Shown: positions 1 through 8,885 of the stretch, one piece after another
Layout: each line of letters opens with the position of its first letter
Position numbering within the stretch: position 1 is the stretch's first letter
DNA from: Streptomyces sp. SID13726
GTDB taxonomy: Bacteria; Actinomycetota; Actinomycetes; Streptomycetales; Streptomycetaceae
Assembly: GCF_010548375.1 (NCBI RefSeq)
Contig: NZ_JAAGLY010000010.1
Location: forward strand, 124,001 to 188,000
Length of the DNA stretch: 64,000 bases
Direction of reading: 5' to 3'
The notes under the pieces: generated by a model
What the model was told of the DNA's origin: nothing
Database searches by the model: none
Seen by the model: only the letters and a program-made list of their open reading frames with translations
Program-made: the position numbers and the translations under genes

Positions 1-65
1 AGCCCCTACCCCGCGCGGCCTCTGGGATGGACTCCCGGTGCAACCGACGTCACCGGAGGCCTCCG

Positions 66-791
66 GTGACGATGGAGAACACGATGCCGGGCTACCTCTC
101 CGCCGCAGCGGCCACGGCTGAAGGCGGCCCCACCTTCCTGGGCGAGGACTGGACGGGCTGGAGGACCGCGTTGATCGCGGCGGTCGTAGCGGCCCTCGCC
201 TACGAGGCCACCCTCGCCTTACTGCGCGTGTTCAAGCCCCGAGCTGTCCGGTTCGTGACGCTGCGCCTGCCGTTCCTGCTGCTTGCGACGGCCCGGCTCA
301 CCGTGCCGCCAACCGCGTGGAAGGAGCTCTACGGGCCGTTGAAGGCCGACCTGTGGGACGTCCTCGACGACGGCGAACGCAGCGCCATAGGCCGTTTCGC
401 AGCTGGTATGGCCTTCTCCGCCTCGCTCGTCTTCGGCGGCGCGGTGCGCACGGCCCGGGCCATGGACATCACGAAGCCGGAAACCAAGGCGAAAGGGCAG
501 TCCCCGCGGACTCGGGAAAGCTCACGGAGGGCGCGACGCCTCGCCATCGGCACCGCCGTCACCGTCGCCCTTGCCGGCATGAACGGCCCCTGGCTGTACA
601 GGTATCTCAGCCAAGACGACGGGTCCTTCTTGGGGACGCTTCTCCTCATGGTCAGCGTCGGGGGAGCCGTTGTCACCGCTGTGACGGCAATGCTGTCTGC
701 ACGGAGCGCCCTTAAGACGGCCAAGCTGATCTCAGCTGCTGACAGGCTGGAATCGGCTCGACGCGTACCTGAAGACCAGCCGAAAAAGTGA
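66..791 (+). CDS. Multi-pass membrane protein of unknown function, TTA codon present
   Basis: I do not recognise the family. About 241 residues with roughly five hydrophobic stretches: one near the N-terminus (ALIAAVVAALAYEATLALL), one around FVTLRLPFLLLATA, one around AAGMAFSASLVFGGA, and two in the C-terminal third. A basic linker (residues about 150-175, rich in K/R) lies between the third and fourth segments. The GTG at 66 is preceded by GGAGG at 55-59 with 6-nt spacing; the in-frame ATG at 72 is the alternative start. An in-frame TTA leucine codon lies at 219-221, which in Streptomyces implies dependence on the bldA tRNA. No operon partner is visible; decayed transposase DNA begins about 200 bp downstream. 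Inference: a membrane protein with developmentally timed translation; no enzymatic motif is seen. Confidence 0.6.
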   Translation: MTMENTMPGYLSAAAATAEGGPTFLGEDWTGWRTALIAAVVAALAYEATLALLRVFKPRAVRFVTLRLPFLLLATARLTVPPTAWKELYGPLKADLWDVLDDGERSAIGRFAAGMAFSASLVFGGAVRTARAMDITKPETKAKGQSPRTRESSRRARRLAIGTAVTVALAGMNGPWLYRYLSQDDGSFLGTLLLMVSVGGAVVTAVTAMLSARSALKTAKLISAADRLESARRVPEDQPKK

Positions 792-994
792 GCCGTGTCC
801 TCAACCTGGAGGCGCCGTCGTCCTTCCAGGCCGGGGACACTCCCGAGTCGGTAGCACCAGGTGAACCGGACCGCTCCGAATTTCTGGAACAACCCGGACT
901 GCAAATCCGCCGCTGCTGCCGCGCACATGAAGCGCTCCGGGTCTGGTGGAGGCTCCGGACTGTCCTGAGTTGGGTGGAGTCGAGGTGCTTGGTT

Positions 995-1320
995 TCAAGC
1001 TGGTGGGGTGCGGAGTTCGTACTCCACCGGGCTGAGCATGCCCAGTGCGGAGTGTCTGCGCTGTCGGTTGTGGAAGATTTCCAGGTACTCGAAGAGCGCG
1101 GTGGACAGCTCCAGACGGGTCCGCCATCGTCTGCGGTTGAGTAGTTCAACCTGGACTCGGGCCCAGAAGGACTCCATCATCGCGTTGTCCACGCAGTCCC
1201 CGATAGAGCCCATCGAGGGCAGCAGGCCGGAGGCCCTCGCGCGCTGGGTGAACGCCCAAGATCCGAACTGCACTCCGTGATCGGAGTGGATGATGGTGCG
1301 GCCCGGTCGCGGGGAGCGGT
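995..1320 (-). pseudogene. IS3-family transposase (OrfB), C-terminal fragment
   Basis: The minus-strand frame reads TIIHSDHGVQFGSWAFT, then NAMMESFWARVQVELL, then EIFHNRQRRHSALGMLSPVEYE, which is the second half of the integrase (rve) domain of IS3 OrfB with the second Asp and the final Glu. The first catalytic Asp, the N-terminal half of OrfB and all of OrfA are absent. The reading frame is continuous with the second part of the IS5-like fragment, so a chimeric 287-codon frame stays open from 1858 to 995. This is probably a deletion joint between two elements. Confidence 0.8.
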
Positions 1321-1893
1321 TGCCGCGGGAGTCGTACGCCTTGTCGGCCCGCCCCCGGTCCGGCCGCTTGCGCGGCCTGCCGAGCCCCACCCTCGGAACC
1401 CAGATGGCCTCCAGGACCGCTTCGAACTGCAGGGAATCGCTCCGCTGCCCGGCCGTGATCACGACCGACAAGGGCTTTTGCCCCTGCTCGACCGCGAGGT
1501 GGATTTTGCTGGTCAGCCCGCCGCGGGCGGGATCGCTTTTGCCGTCCTGTCCGCTTTGTTCCTCGGACGTTCCCCCCTTTTGTGAGACCGCCTCCTCCAG
1601 CGCCGCCAGGGTCTGTTCGCTGACCCGCATACCAGCCGCATCAAGATGGGCCCGTGTGGTGGTGGAGTCCGCGCTGACAGGGAGATGTCGATCTCGTCCT
1701 TGCGGGTGGCCTTGGCGATCGCCTCTTCCAGCAGGGCCACAAAGACGCCCGCGTCGCGCCCACGCATGAAACGGTTGTAGACGGTCTGCCAGGCGCCGAA
1801 CCGCTCGGGGTACGGGCCGAGCCTGCCTACCGGCAGAGACGGCCCGATGAACTCCCACTTGCTGTCGGTGAGTTGCGCACGCGTCCCAACACA
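1320..1893 (-). pseudogene. IS5-family transposase, N-terminal fragment with frameshift
   Basis: Minus-strand translation first reads LTDSKWEFIGPSLPVGRLG and then NRFMRGRDAGVFVALLEEA, typical of the N-terminus of Streptomyces IS5-type transposases. After the DEIDISLSA segment (near 1675) the frame shifts, and the family continues in another frame with DSTTTRAHLDAAGMR, GGLTSKIHLAVEQGQKPLS and ADKAYDSRGNR. The protein then breaks off at about 1346-1320, where IS3-type sequence begins. The last catalytic acidic residue of the DDE triad is thus missing. No convincing start codon is seen in the first frame. Non-functional on sequence grounds. Confidence 0.8.
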
Positions 1894-1939
1894 GTCCTAG
1901 GGGAACTGCGGGATCAGCCCCACGACCCGCAGTCGCCCA

Positions 1940-3577
1940 TCAGCCGACTTGCCCCATACCTGCGGCGTTGGGCCAACTCTGCGCATTCGGCCACCCGGTG
2001 GCCGGCGCAGCGGAGAGCTCCTCCGGGGCTCCCGGCGCAGGGGCCGTCATCCCCCGGACCTGCGCGGCCGTGAGCCCCCCTCGGGCCGGAACTCCCGGCG
2101 GAGTGGGCCCACTCGGCGTACCGAAGGGCATCTGGGCCGGAGCGGGCGGGGCGGGTGCGGGCATCTGCATGGGGGCGGGAGCCGGGACCGGGGCGGGCGC
2201 CGGAACCGGCGCCGGCATCTGGGCCGGCATCGGCATCCCCGCTCCCATGGACTGCGCGCCCATGGAAGGCGCCGCCATCGCCACCGGCTGGGCGACCGGC
2301 ATCGGAGCGCCGACGCCACCGACCATCCCCCCGCCGCCTACGGCCATCGCCGCGAGGCCCTGCATACCGGCGCCGTTGGTCTGGCCGACCAGCCGGTCCA
2401 CTGCCGCCGTACCCGAGCTGTAGCTGGTCCCTTGAGCGAGCTCGGGCACGGCGGCTCCCCTCCTGGTCCCGTAGAGCACCTGTTCCAGGCCGGACACCAG
2501 GCGACGCACGTCCACCTGGGGGCGCACCACGAGCCGCAGGAAGCGGCTGGAGGACCCGATCTTGTTGCCGCACTCGCGGACGAGGATCCGGTGCTCGGTG
2601 AGCATCCGGTCCCGGACCACGGTGCCCTCGGCGCCCACGGGCAGGCGCACGAAGAGGAAGTTCCCCTGCGAGGGGTAGACGGTCAGACCGGGCAGCGCGG
2701 CGAGCTGGCTCGCCATGTCGAGCCGGTCCCGGCGGACCTGGTGGAGGCTCTGCGCGTACTCGGCGCCGTGCTCCTTGAGCATGAACACCACGTACTCGGC
2801 GAAGGCGTTGAGGTTCCACTTCGGCAGCATCGAGCGGACCCGGCCGGCCAGCGAGGGGTTCGCGACCATGTAGCCGAAGCGGATGCCGTGCAGGCCGAAG
2901 TTCTTGCCGAGGCTGCGCAGCACGATCACGTTGGGCCGGATCATCGCCTCCTGGACGACGCTCGGCTCCTGCTCGGCGTCCGCGAACTCCAGGAACGACT
3001 CGTCGATGACGATGAGGTCCAGGTCGGCCATGGCGTCCATGAACTGCACGAGCGCGTGCTTGTGGAGGAAGCCGCCGTCGGGGTTGTTCGGGTTGCAGAT
3101 GACCGCGACCCGTGTCCCCCGGGTGCGTATGAACTCGGCGTACTGCGCGAGGTCCAGGGCGAATCCGCTGGACTCCTGGAGCGGGAACATGTCGACCCGC
3201 TTGCCGGTCTCCATCGGCTGGTCGGTCCAGCGGCCGAAGGTGGGGACCGGGACGGCGAGGGACTCACGGACCAGCAGGTGGTCGATCCAGGTGATCAGTT
3301 CGGTGGAGCCGTTGCCCATCGCCACGGCCTGCGGCGGGAGTTGGAGCAGATTGCACAGCTCCGCGGTGATCGTGTCGGCACTGCTGGGGTAGTAGGTGAT
3401 GATGTCCTTCAGCCGCGCGGCCATGGTGTCCATCATCGCCGGAGTGGGAAAGTAGGGATTGCAGGGGATACAGAAGTCCACCGGCCCCGTCCCGTCACCG
3501 CCCTCTCGCGCCAGCGCCGCCATGGACGGGCTGTGCGCAGTGGTGCTGCGGAACAACGAGGTGACGTTGTCGGCCAT
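1940..3577 (-). CDS. PLP-dependent aminotransferase class I/II with long Pro/Ala/Met-rich tail
   Basis: About 545 residues. The first ~385 form a fold-type I aminotransferase resembling HisC: the substrate-side Asn/Pro signature VICNPNNPDGG, the acidic segment VIDESFLEF (Asp binding the PLP pyridine nitrogen), the Schiff-base lysine in SLGKNFGLHGIRFGY, and the C-terminal arginine region SSRFLRLVVRP. The remaining ~150 residues are low complexity with many MPAP/VPAPAP repeats and glycines, far beyond the usual HisC length of about 360. The ATG at 3577 follows GGAGG at 3581-3585; upstream in-frame codons have no ribosome site. It stands alone between the IS remnant and the sugar operon. The substrate is not determinable; histidinol phosphate is only one option. 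Confidence 0.75.
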   Translation of the reverse strand: MADNVTSLFRSTTAHSPSMAALAREGGDGTGPVDFCIPCNPYFPTPAMMDTMAARLKDIITYYPSSADTITAELCNLLQLPPQAVAMGNGSTELITWIDHLLVRESLAVPVPTFGRWTDQPMETGKRVDMFPLQESSGFALDLAQYAEFIRTRGTRVAVICNPNNPDGGFLHKHALVQFMDAMADLDLIVIDESFLEFADAEQEPSVVQEAMIRPNVIVLRSLGKNFGLHGIRFGYMVANPSLAGRVRSMLPKWNLNAFAEYVVFMLKEHGAEYAQSLHQVRRDRLDMASQLAALPGLTVYPSQGNFLFVRLPVGAEGTVVRDRMLTEHRILVRECGNKIGSSSRFLRLVVRPQVDVRRLVSGLEQVLYGTRRGAAVPELAQGTSYSSGTAAVDRLVGQTNGAGMQGLAAMAVGGGGMVGGVGAPMPVAQPVAMAAPSMGAQSMGAGMPMPAQMPAPVPAPAPVPAPAPMQMPAPAPPAPAQMPFGTPSGPTPPGVPARGGLTAAQVRGMTAPAPGAPEELSAAPATGWPNAQSWPNAAGMGQVG

Positions 3578-3752
3578 CGAACCTCCGTATGGGGCGGGCC
3601 CGGCGGGGACGACCGGGCCCGTCGTCATTGGGTGGCCCGCGCGGGGGAGCACGGGCCGCCCTTACATACGGATGCCTGCGTGGCGCTGTTCAACGGGTGT
3701 GAAAGAAGTGTGAGTTCGGGAACCCCACGCCCGATCCCGACGTCTCAGCAGG

Positions 3753-4856
3753 TCAGGCGCCGAACGAGTGGACCGTCGTCGTCCTGTACGTCTGTCCCGG
3801 GCGCAGCACCGTCGAGGGGAACGACGGGTGGTTCGGCGAGTCCGGGAAGTGCTGTGTCTCCAGGCACAGGGCGTCGCCCTGGCGGTAGGTGCGACCGCTG
3901 GTGCCGGTGAGGGTGCCGTCGAGGAAGTTGCCCGAGTAGAACTGGAGGCCGGGCTCGGTGGAGGCGATCTTCAGGGTGCGGCCCGAGCGCGGGTCGCGCA
4001 AGGTCGCCACGTGCTCCGGTTCGGCCGTGATCCCCTTGTCGAGGATCCAGTTGTGATCGAAGCCCTGGGCGGCGAGGAGCTGGGGGTGTCCGGTGCGGAG
4101 GTCCCGGCCGATCGGCTTCGCCTCGCGGAAGTCGAACGGCGTGCCGCTCACGGAAGCGAGTTCACCGGTCGGGATGAGGCCCGCGTCGGTGGGGGTGTAG
4201 CGGGACGCGGCGATCTCCAGCTCGTGGTCCTCGACGGTGCCGGTGCCCGCGCCGCCGAGGTTCCAGTACACATGGCTGGTGAGATTGACGACGGTGGCCC
4301 TGTCGGTGGTGGCCTCGTAGTCGATGCGCCAGTCGCCCCGGTCGGTGAGGGTGTACGTCACCTTCACCCGGAGCGTGCCCGGGTACCCCATCTCGCCGTC
4401 GACGGACGTGCGGGAGAGGTGCAGGCCGACGTCGGAGCCCTCGGTGAACGGCTCGACGTCCCACACCCGCTTGTCGAAGCCCTGGGTACCGCCGTGCAGG
4501 CTGTTGACGCCGTCGTTGACGGAGAGCTGGTGGCTCTCGCCGTCCAGCGTGAACCGCCCCTGGGCGACGCGGTTTCCGTAGCGGCCGATCAGCGCGCCGA
4601 AGTACGGGGACCGGGTGGCGTAGTCCTCGATGGTGTCGAGGCCCGCGGAGACGTCGGCGTGGTGCCCGTGCCGGTCGGGGAGTTCCAGGGACTGCACGAC
4701 ACCGCCCCAGGACAGGACCTTGAGCCGGGTGCCGCCGTTGGCCAGCGACCAGATGTGCACCTTCGTGCCGTCGGTGAGGGTCCCGAAGAGCCTGCTCGAC
4801 GGTGTGGGGGTGCGGGCCCCGCCGGTCGTTCCGGCGGGGCCCGACAGGTGCGTCAT
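3753..4856 (-). CDS. Aldose 1-epimerase (galactose mutarotase), last gene of the chvE-mmsAB operon
   Basis: 367 residues of the GalM family, which interconverts alpha and beta anomers of galactose and other aldoses. Family signatures are GALIGRYGNRVAQG near the N-terminal third, NDGVNSLHGGTQGFDKRVWD (the LHGG histidine), the second histidine region TSHVYWNLGG, the DHNWILDKG segment and PGLQFYSGN with the following ETQHFPDSPNHPSFP motif. The ATG at 4856 overlaps the TGA of mmsB in an ATGA junction, so translation is coupled to the importer. The gene therefore probably conditions the imported sugar for the next enzyme. A second mutarotase lies at 33750-34721. Confidence 0.88.
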   Translation of the reverse strand: MTHLSGPAGTTGGARTPTPSSRLFGTLTDGTKVHIWSLANGGTRLKVLSWGGVVQSLELPDRHGHHADVSAGLDTIEDYATRSPYFGALIGRYGNRVAQGRFTLDGESHQLSVNDGVNSLHGGTQGFDKRVWDVEPFTEGSDVGLHLSRTSVDGEMGYPGTLRVKVTYTLTDRGDWRIDYEATTDRATVVNLTSHVYWNLGGAGTGTVEDHELEIAASRYTPTDAGLIPTGELASVSGTPFDFREAKPIGRDLRTGHPQLLAAQGFDHNWILDKGITAEPEHVATLRDPRSGRTLKIASTEPGLQFYSGNFLDGTLTGTSGRTYRQGDALCLETQHFPDSPNHPSFPSTVLRPGQTYRTTTVHSFGA

Positions 4857-6094
4857 GAACCGGACTTGCGCTTGTTCCACACGTCGAAACCGACCGCGGC
4901 CAGCAGGGCGAGACCCTTGATGACCTGCTGCCAGTCGGTGCCGACGCTCAGGAGGTTCATGCCGTTGTTCAGCACGCCGAGGACCAGACCACCGATGATC
5001 GCGCCGAGGACGGTACCCACGCCGCCGCTCATGGACGCGCCGCCGATGAACGACGAGGCGATGGCTTCGAGTTCGAAGTTCAGGCCCGCCTTCGGGGAGG
5101 CCGCGTTCAGCCGGGCGGCGACCACCAGACCCGCCAGGGCCGCGAGCACGCCCATGTTCAGGAAGACGAGGAAGGTGACCTTCTTGTCCTTGACGCCGGA
5201 CAGCTTCGCGGCCGGCAGGTTGCCGCCGATCGCGTAGATGTGCCGGCCGAAGACCGCGTTGCGCATGACGTAGCCGTAGCCGACCACCAGCGCGCCGAGG
5301 ATGATCAGGATGATCGGGGCGCCCCGGTAGCTGGCGAGCAGCATCGTGACGGTGAGGACCGCGGCGGAGATGGCGACGAGCTTGATCAGGAACAGGTTCC
5401 TGGGCGCCACCTCCAGGGAGAACTCCTGCTGACGCTTGTGGTCCCGGATCTCCTGGAGGAGCACGAAGGCCAGCACGACGAAGCCCAGCAGCAGGGTGAG
5501 GTTGTGGTAGTTGGTGTCGGGGCCGACCTCCGGGAGGAAGCCGTTGCCCATCTTCTGGAGGCCGTCGGGGAAGGGGCCGAGGGTCTGGCCCTTCAGGAAG
5601 ATCTCCGTCAGACCGCGGAAGATCAGCATGCCCGCGAGGGTCACGATGAAGGACGGTATGCCGAAGTAGGCGATCAGGAAGCCCTGTGCCGAGCCGGCCA
5701 CCGCGCCCACGGCCAGGCACAGGAGCAGTGCGACGGGCCATGGCACATGGTGCTGCACCGTCAGGACGGCCGCGAAGCCGCCCACGAACGCGGTCAGCGA
5801 ACCGACCGACAGGTCGATGTGGCCCGCGATGATCACCAGCATCATGCCGATCGCGAGGATCAGGATGTAGCTGTTCTGGAGCACCAGGTTGGAGACGTTG
5901 CGCGGCAGCAGCAGGTCGCCGTCGGTCCACACCGCGAACAGCACGACGATCAGACCGAGCGCGATCAGCATGCCGTACTGGCGCATGTTGCGGCGCAGGC
6001 CGTTCAGCATCAGCTGGAGCAGGCCGTCGGAGGCCGAGTCCCCGCTCTTGCCGGGCGGCGCCGAGGCCGGGATCTTGGTCACATCGGTGCTCAT
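4853..6094 (-). CDS. mmsB: Multiple-monosaccharide ABC importer, permease (MmsB/GguB type)
   Basis: 413-residue integral membrane subunit of a sugar ABC importer of the ribose/xylose/galactose class (BPD_transp_2). Multiple transmembrane helices start at about residue 38 (YGMLIALGLIVVLFAVW). The family signature IAGHIDLSVGSLTAFVGGFA follows the second helix, and later come YFGIPSFIVTLAGMLIFRG and the cytoplasmic MRNAVFGRHIYAIGGN loop. A soluble insertion around LFLIKLVAI and the DHKRQQEF loop is characteristic of the long MmsB/GguB subgroup, compared with about 330 residues for RbsC. The ATG overlaps the mmsA stop (ATGA) and its own stop overlaps galM, giving one tightly coupled unit. Known substrates of the family are arabinose, galactose, fucose, xylose and glucose; the exact one here is unknown. 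Confidence 0.9.
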   Translation of the reverse strand: MSTDVTKIPASAPPGKSGDSASDGLLQLMLNGLRRNMRQYGMLIALGLIVVLFAVWTDGDLLLPRNVSNLVLQNSYILILAIGMMLVIIAGHIDLSVGSLTAFVGGFAAVLTVQHHVPWPVALLLCLAVGAVAGSAQGFLIAYFGIPSFIVTLAGMLIFRGLTEIFLKGQTLGPFPDGLQKMGNGFLPEVGPDTNYHNLTLLLGFVVLAFVLLQEIRDHKRQQEFSLEVAPRNLFLIKLVAISAAVLTVTMLLASYRGAPIILIILGALVVGYGYVMRNAVFGRHIYAIGGNLPAAKLSGVKDKKVTFLVFLNMGVLAALAGLVVAARLNAASPKAGLNFELEAIASSFIGGASMSGGVGTVLGAIIGGLVLGVLNNGMNLLSVGTDWQQVIKGLALLAAVGFDVWNKRKSGS

Positions 6095-7641
6095 CGCGTT
6101 ACCTCTTTGTCCTTCGTCATCTGGCGCATCAGCACTTCCTGCGTGGCCTCCGCCCGCGGGACCTCACCCGTCAGCCGCCCGGCGGACATGGTGTAGATGC
6201 GGTCGCACATGCCGAGCAGCTCCGGCAGCTCGGAGGAGATGAAGACGACCGCCTTGCCCTCGGCGGCCAGCTGGTCGATGACCGTGTAGATCTCGTACTT
6301 GGCGCCCACGTCGATACCGCGCGTCGGCTCGTCCAGGATCAGCACGTCGGGACCCGCGAAGATCCATTTGCTGAGGACGACCTTCTGCTGGTTGCCGCCG
6401 GACAGCCGGCCCACCGTCTCGAAGACGGTCGGCGCCTTGATGTTCATGGACTTGCGGAAGCGCTCGGCGACCTTGCGCTCCTCGTGCTCGTCGACCACAC
6501 CGCGCTTCGCGACCTTGCCCAGGGCGGTCAGCGAGATGTTGCGGTTGATGTTGTCGATGAGGTTGAGGCCGTAGTGCTTGCGGTCCTCGGTGACGTACGC
6601 GATGCCGTGCTCGACCGCCTCGGCGACGGTCTTCGTACGGATCTCCTCGCCGTCCTTGAAGACCTGGCCGCCCGCGTGCCGGCCGTAGGTGCGCCCGAAC
6701 ACGCTCATCGCCAGCTCGGTGCGTCCCGCGCCCATGAGTCCCGCGATGCCGACGATCTCACCGCGGCGCACGTGGACCGACACGTCGTCGACCACCTTGC
6801 GGGTCTGGTCGATCGGGTGGTGGACCGTCCAGTTGCGGATCTCAAGGGCCGGGGCCGCGTCCGACTCGCCCTCGTAGGGGGTGCGGTCGGGGAAGCGGTG
6901 GTCGAGGTCGCGCCCGACCATGCCCGTGATGATCCGGTCCTCGGTGGTCTCCGGGGCCTTCACGTCCAGGGTCTCGATCGACTTCCCGTCGCGGATGATC
7001 GTTACCGAGTCGGCGACCCGGCGGATCTCGTTGAGCTTGTGGGAGATGATGATCGAGGTGATGCCCTGCTTCTTCAACTCCAGGATGAGATCCAGGAGTT
7101 TGCCGCTGTCCTCGTCGTTCAGAGCCGCGGTCGGCTCGTCGAGGATGAGCAGCTTCACCTTCTTGGACAGCGCCTTGGCGATCTCCACCAGCTGCTGCTT
7201 GCCCACGCCGATGTCGGCGATCCGGGTCTCCGGGTGGTCGCTCAGACCCACCCGGCGCAGCAGCTCGGTGGCGTGCTTCAGCGTCTCGTTCCAGTTGATG
7301 AACCCGCCCGAGGCGTGTTCGTTGCCGAGGAAGATGTTCTCCGCGATCGACAGGAACGGCACCAGGGCCAGTTCCTGATGGATGATCACGATGCCGTGCT
7401 GCTCGCTCGCCCGGATGTCCTTGAACGAGACGACGTCTCCCTCGAAGAGGATGTCGCCCTCGTACGTGCCGTGCGGATGGACGCCGGAGAGCACCTTCAT
7501 CAAGGTGGACTTACCGGCGCCGTTCTCACCGCAGATGGCATGGACCTCGCCCTGACGGACGGTCAGAGTGACGTCCGACAGCGCTTTGACGCCGGGAAAG
7601 GTCTTGACGATCGAGCGCATTTCCAGGACGGGTCCCGCCAT
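6091..7641 (-). CDS. mmsA: Multiple-monosaccharide ABC importer, tandem ATPase (MmsA/GguA type)
   Basis: 516 residues with two ABC cassettes, as in all sugar importers of this class. Cassette 1 has Walker A GENGAGKST, a GVGKQQLVEIAKAL signature region and Walker B LLILDEPTAAL. Cassette 2 has a degenerate Walker A (GLMGAGRTE), the signature LSGGNQQKVVLSKW and Walker B VLILDEPTRGIDVG. The ATG at 7641 is preceded by AAAGG at about 8 nt; an upstream in-frame TTG at 7656 is less likely. The stop overlaps the mmsB start (ATGA). Works with MmsB in the membrane and the ChvE-like binding protein to drive sugar uptake by ATP hydrolysis. Confidence 0.92.
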   Translation of the reverse strand: MAGPVLEMRSIVKTFPGVKALSDVTLTVRQGEVHAICGENGAGKSTLMKVLSGVHPHGTYEGDILFEGDVVSFKDIRASEQHGIVIIHQELALVPFLSIAENIFLGNEHASGGFINWNETLKHATELLRRVGLSDHPETRIADIGVGKQQLVEIAKALSKKVKLLILDEPTAALNDEDSGKLLDLILELKKQGITSIIISHKLNEIRRVADSVTIIRDGKSIETLDVKAPETTEDRIITGMVGRDLDHRFPDRTPYEGESDAAPALEIRNWTVHHPIDQTRKVVDDVSVHVRRGEIVGIAGLMGAGRTELAMSVFGRTYGRHAGGQVFKDGEEIRTKTVAEAVEHGIAYVTEDRKHYGLNLIDNINRNISLTALGKVAKRGVVDEHEERKVAERFRKSMNIKAPTVFETVGRLSGGNQQKVVLSKWIFAGPDVLILDEPTRGIDVGAKYEIYTVIDQLAAEGKAVVFISSELPELLGMCDRIYTMSAGRLTGEVPRAEATQEVLMRQMTKDKEVTR

Positions 7642-7688
7642 GGTCGTGCCTTTCAATCAGGGGGATGGACCGACAGGGGAGGGACCGG

Positions 7689-8795
7689 CTAGTTGAGCTC
7701 GCTCGCCTTGTAGTAGCCCGTGTCGACCAGTTCCTTGGTGTAGTTGCTCTTGTCGACGCTCACCGGCTGGAGCAGGTAGGCCGGGACGACCTTGGAGCCG
7801 TTGTCGTACGTCTTGGTGTCGTTGACCTCGGGCTTCTTGCCGTTGAGGACGTCGTCCACCATCGTCGAGGCGACCTCGGCGAGCTTGCGGGTGTCCTTGT
7901 AGACGGTCTGCGTCTGCTGGCCCGCGATGATCGACTTCACCGAGGCGAGCTCGGCGTCCTGGCCGGTGATGACCGGGAGCGCCTTGCTGCCGGAGCCGTA
8001 GCCGTCCGACTTGAGCGCGGCGAGGATGCCGATGGAGATGCCGTCGTACGGCGAGAGGACCGCGTCGACCTTGGCGCTGCCGTAGGTCGAGGTGAGGATG
8101 TCCTCCATGCGCTTCTGGGCGGTCGCCCCGTCCCAGCGCAGGGTGGTGACCTGGGTGAGCTTGGTCTGGCCGGACTTGACGACGAGCTTCTTGCTGTCGA
8201 TGTACGGCTGGAGCACGCTCATCGCGCCGTTGAAGAAGTACTTGGTGTTGTTGTCGTCGTTGGAGCCGGCGAACAGCTCGATGTTGAAGGGGCCCTTGCC
8301 GCTCTTCAGGCCGAGCTTGTCGACGATGTAACTGGCCTGGAGCTCACCGACCTTGGTGTTGTCGAACGACGCGTAGTAGTCGACGTTCGGCGTGCCGAGG
8401 ATCAGCCGGTCGTAGGCGATGACCGGGATCTTGGCGTCCTTGGCCTGCTGGAGCACGTTGTTCAGCGACTTGTTGTCGATGGCCGCGACGATCAGGCCCT
8501 TGACGCCCTGGGTGATCAGGTTCTCGATCTGCGAGACCTGCTGGTCCGGGTCGTCCTCGCCGTAGACCAGCTTGGTCTTGTAGCCCTTGGATTCGAGGTT
8601 CTTGACGACGTTGTTGCCGTCGGCGATCCAGCGCTCGGAGGACTTGGTCGGCATCGCGATGCCGATCGTGCCCCCCTTCGAGCTGCCGGTCGACTCCTTG
8701 CTGCCGCCCTCGCTGTCCTGGCCGCAGGCGGAGAGGGTGAGGGCGAGGGAGGCGGCGCCGGCTATGGCGGTGAGTGCGGCTCGACGAGTGCGCAT
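7689..8795 (-). CDS. chvE: Sugar-binding lipoprotein of the importer (ChvE/XylF type)
   Basis: 368 residues. An N-terminal signal peptide with lipobox LTLSAC places the lipidated Cys at about residue 24, followed by a Ser/Gly linker. The mature part is a type-I periplasmic-binding fold: IGIAMPTKSSERWIADG, then LVYGEDDPDQQVSQIENLI, then GVKGLIVAAIDNKSL, IPVIAYDRLI and VITGQDAELASVKSI, all typical of the ChvE/XylF group. Three possible ATGs lie at 8804, 8801 and 8795; AAGGA at 8804-8808 favours 8795. First gene after the 8886-9857 gene and followed at 47 bp by mmsA. It captures an aldose outside the membrane and delivers it to MmsAB. Confidence 0.9.
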   Translation of the reverse strand: MRTRRAALTAIAGAASLALTLSACGQDSEGGSKESTGSSKGGTIGIAMPTKSSERWIADGNNVVKNLESKGYKTKLVYGEDDPDQQVSQIENLITQGVKGLIVAAIDNKSLNNVLQQAKDAKIPVIAYDRLILGTPNVDYYASFDNTKVGELQASYIVDKLGLKSGKGPFNIELFAGSNDDNNTKYFFNGAMSVLQPYIDSKKLVVKSGQTKLTQVTTLRWDGATAQKRMEDILTSTYGSAKVDAVLSPYDGISIGILAALKSDGYGSGSKALPVITGQDAELASVKSIIAGQQTQTVYKDTRKLAEVASTMVDDVLNGKKPEVNDTKTYDNGSKVVPAYLLQPVSVDKSNYTKELVDTGYYKASELN

Positions 8796-8885
8796 GATCA
8801 TCATCCTTGATGTCGTGACCGAGAACAGGTGTGTGGGATTGTGTGCGGCTGCGTCTGCTTCTGTGAAGAGGCGTTGCCTGGAACG

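Larger units (their letters stand above)
960..1900 (-). mobile_element. Remnant of two joined insertion sequences (IS5-like plus IS3-like)
   Basis: On the minus strand this segment encodes the N-terminal part of an IS5-family DDE transposase (about 1893-1320) joined directly to the C-terminal part of an IS3-family OrfB (about 1320-995). The element therefore looks like a deletion product of two neighbouring or nested insertion sequences. No convincing terminal inverted repeats or target duplication could be defined by eye, so the outer limits are approximate. Neither transposase is complete and the IS5 part is also frameshifted, so this element should not move on its own. Confidence 0.75.

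Noticed and set aside
960..1900. A single novel transposase gene spanning the chimeric frame
   Set aside because: The two halves belong to different families, the N-terminal half is frameshifted, and neither contains a full DDE triad.
3577..3652. Upstream start for the aminotransferase giving 570 residues
   Set aside because: No ribosome site there; GGAGG directly precedes the ATG at 3577 where the conserved sequence begins.
1949..3910. Long plus-strand frame opposite the aminotransferase
   Set aside because: Low-complexity Arg/His/Gly translation with no family motif; the minus-strand gene has a complete PLP enzyme signature set.
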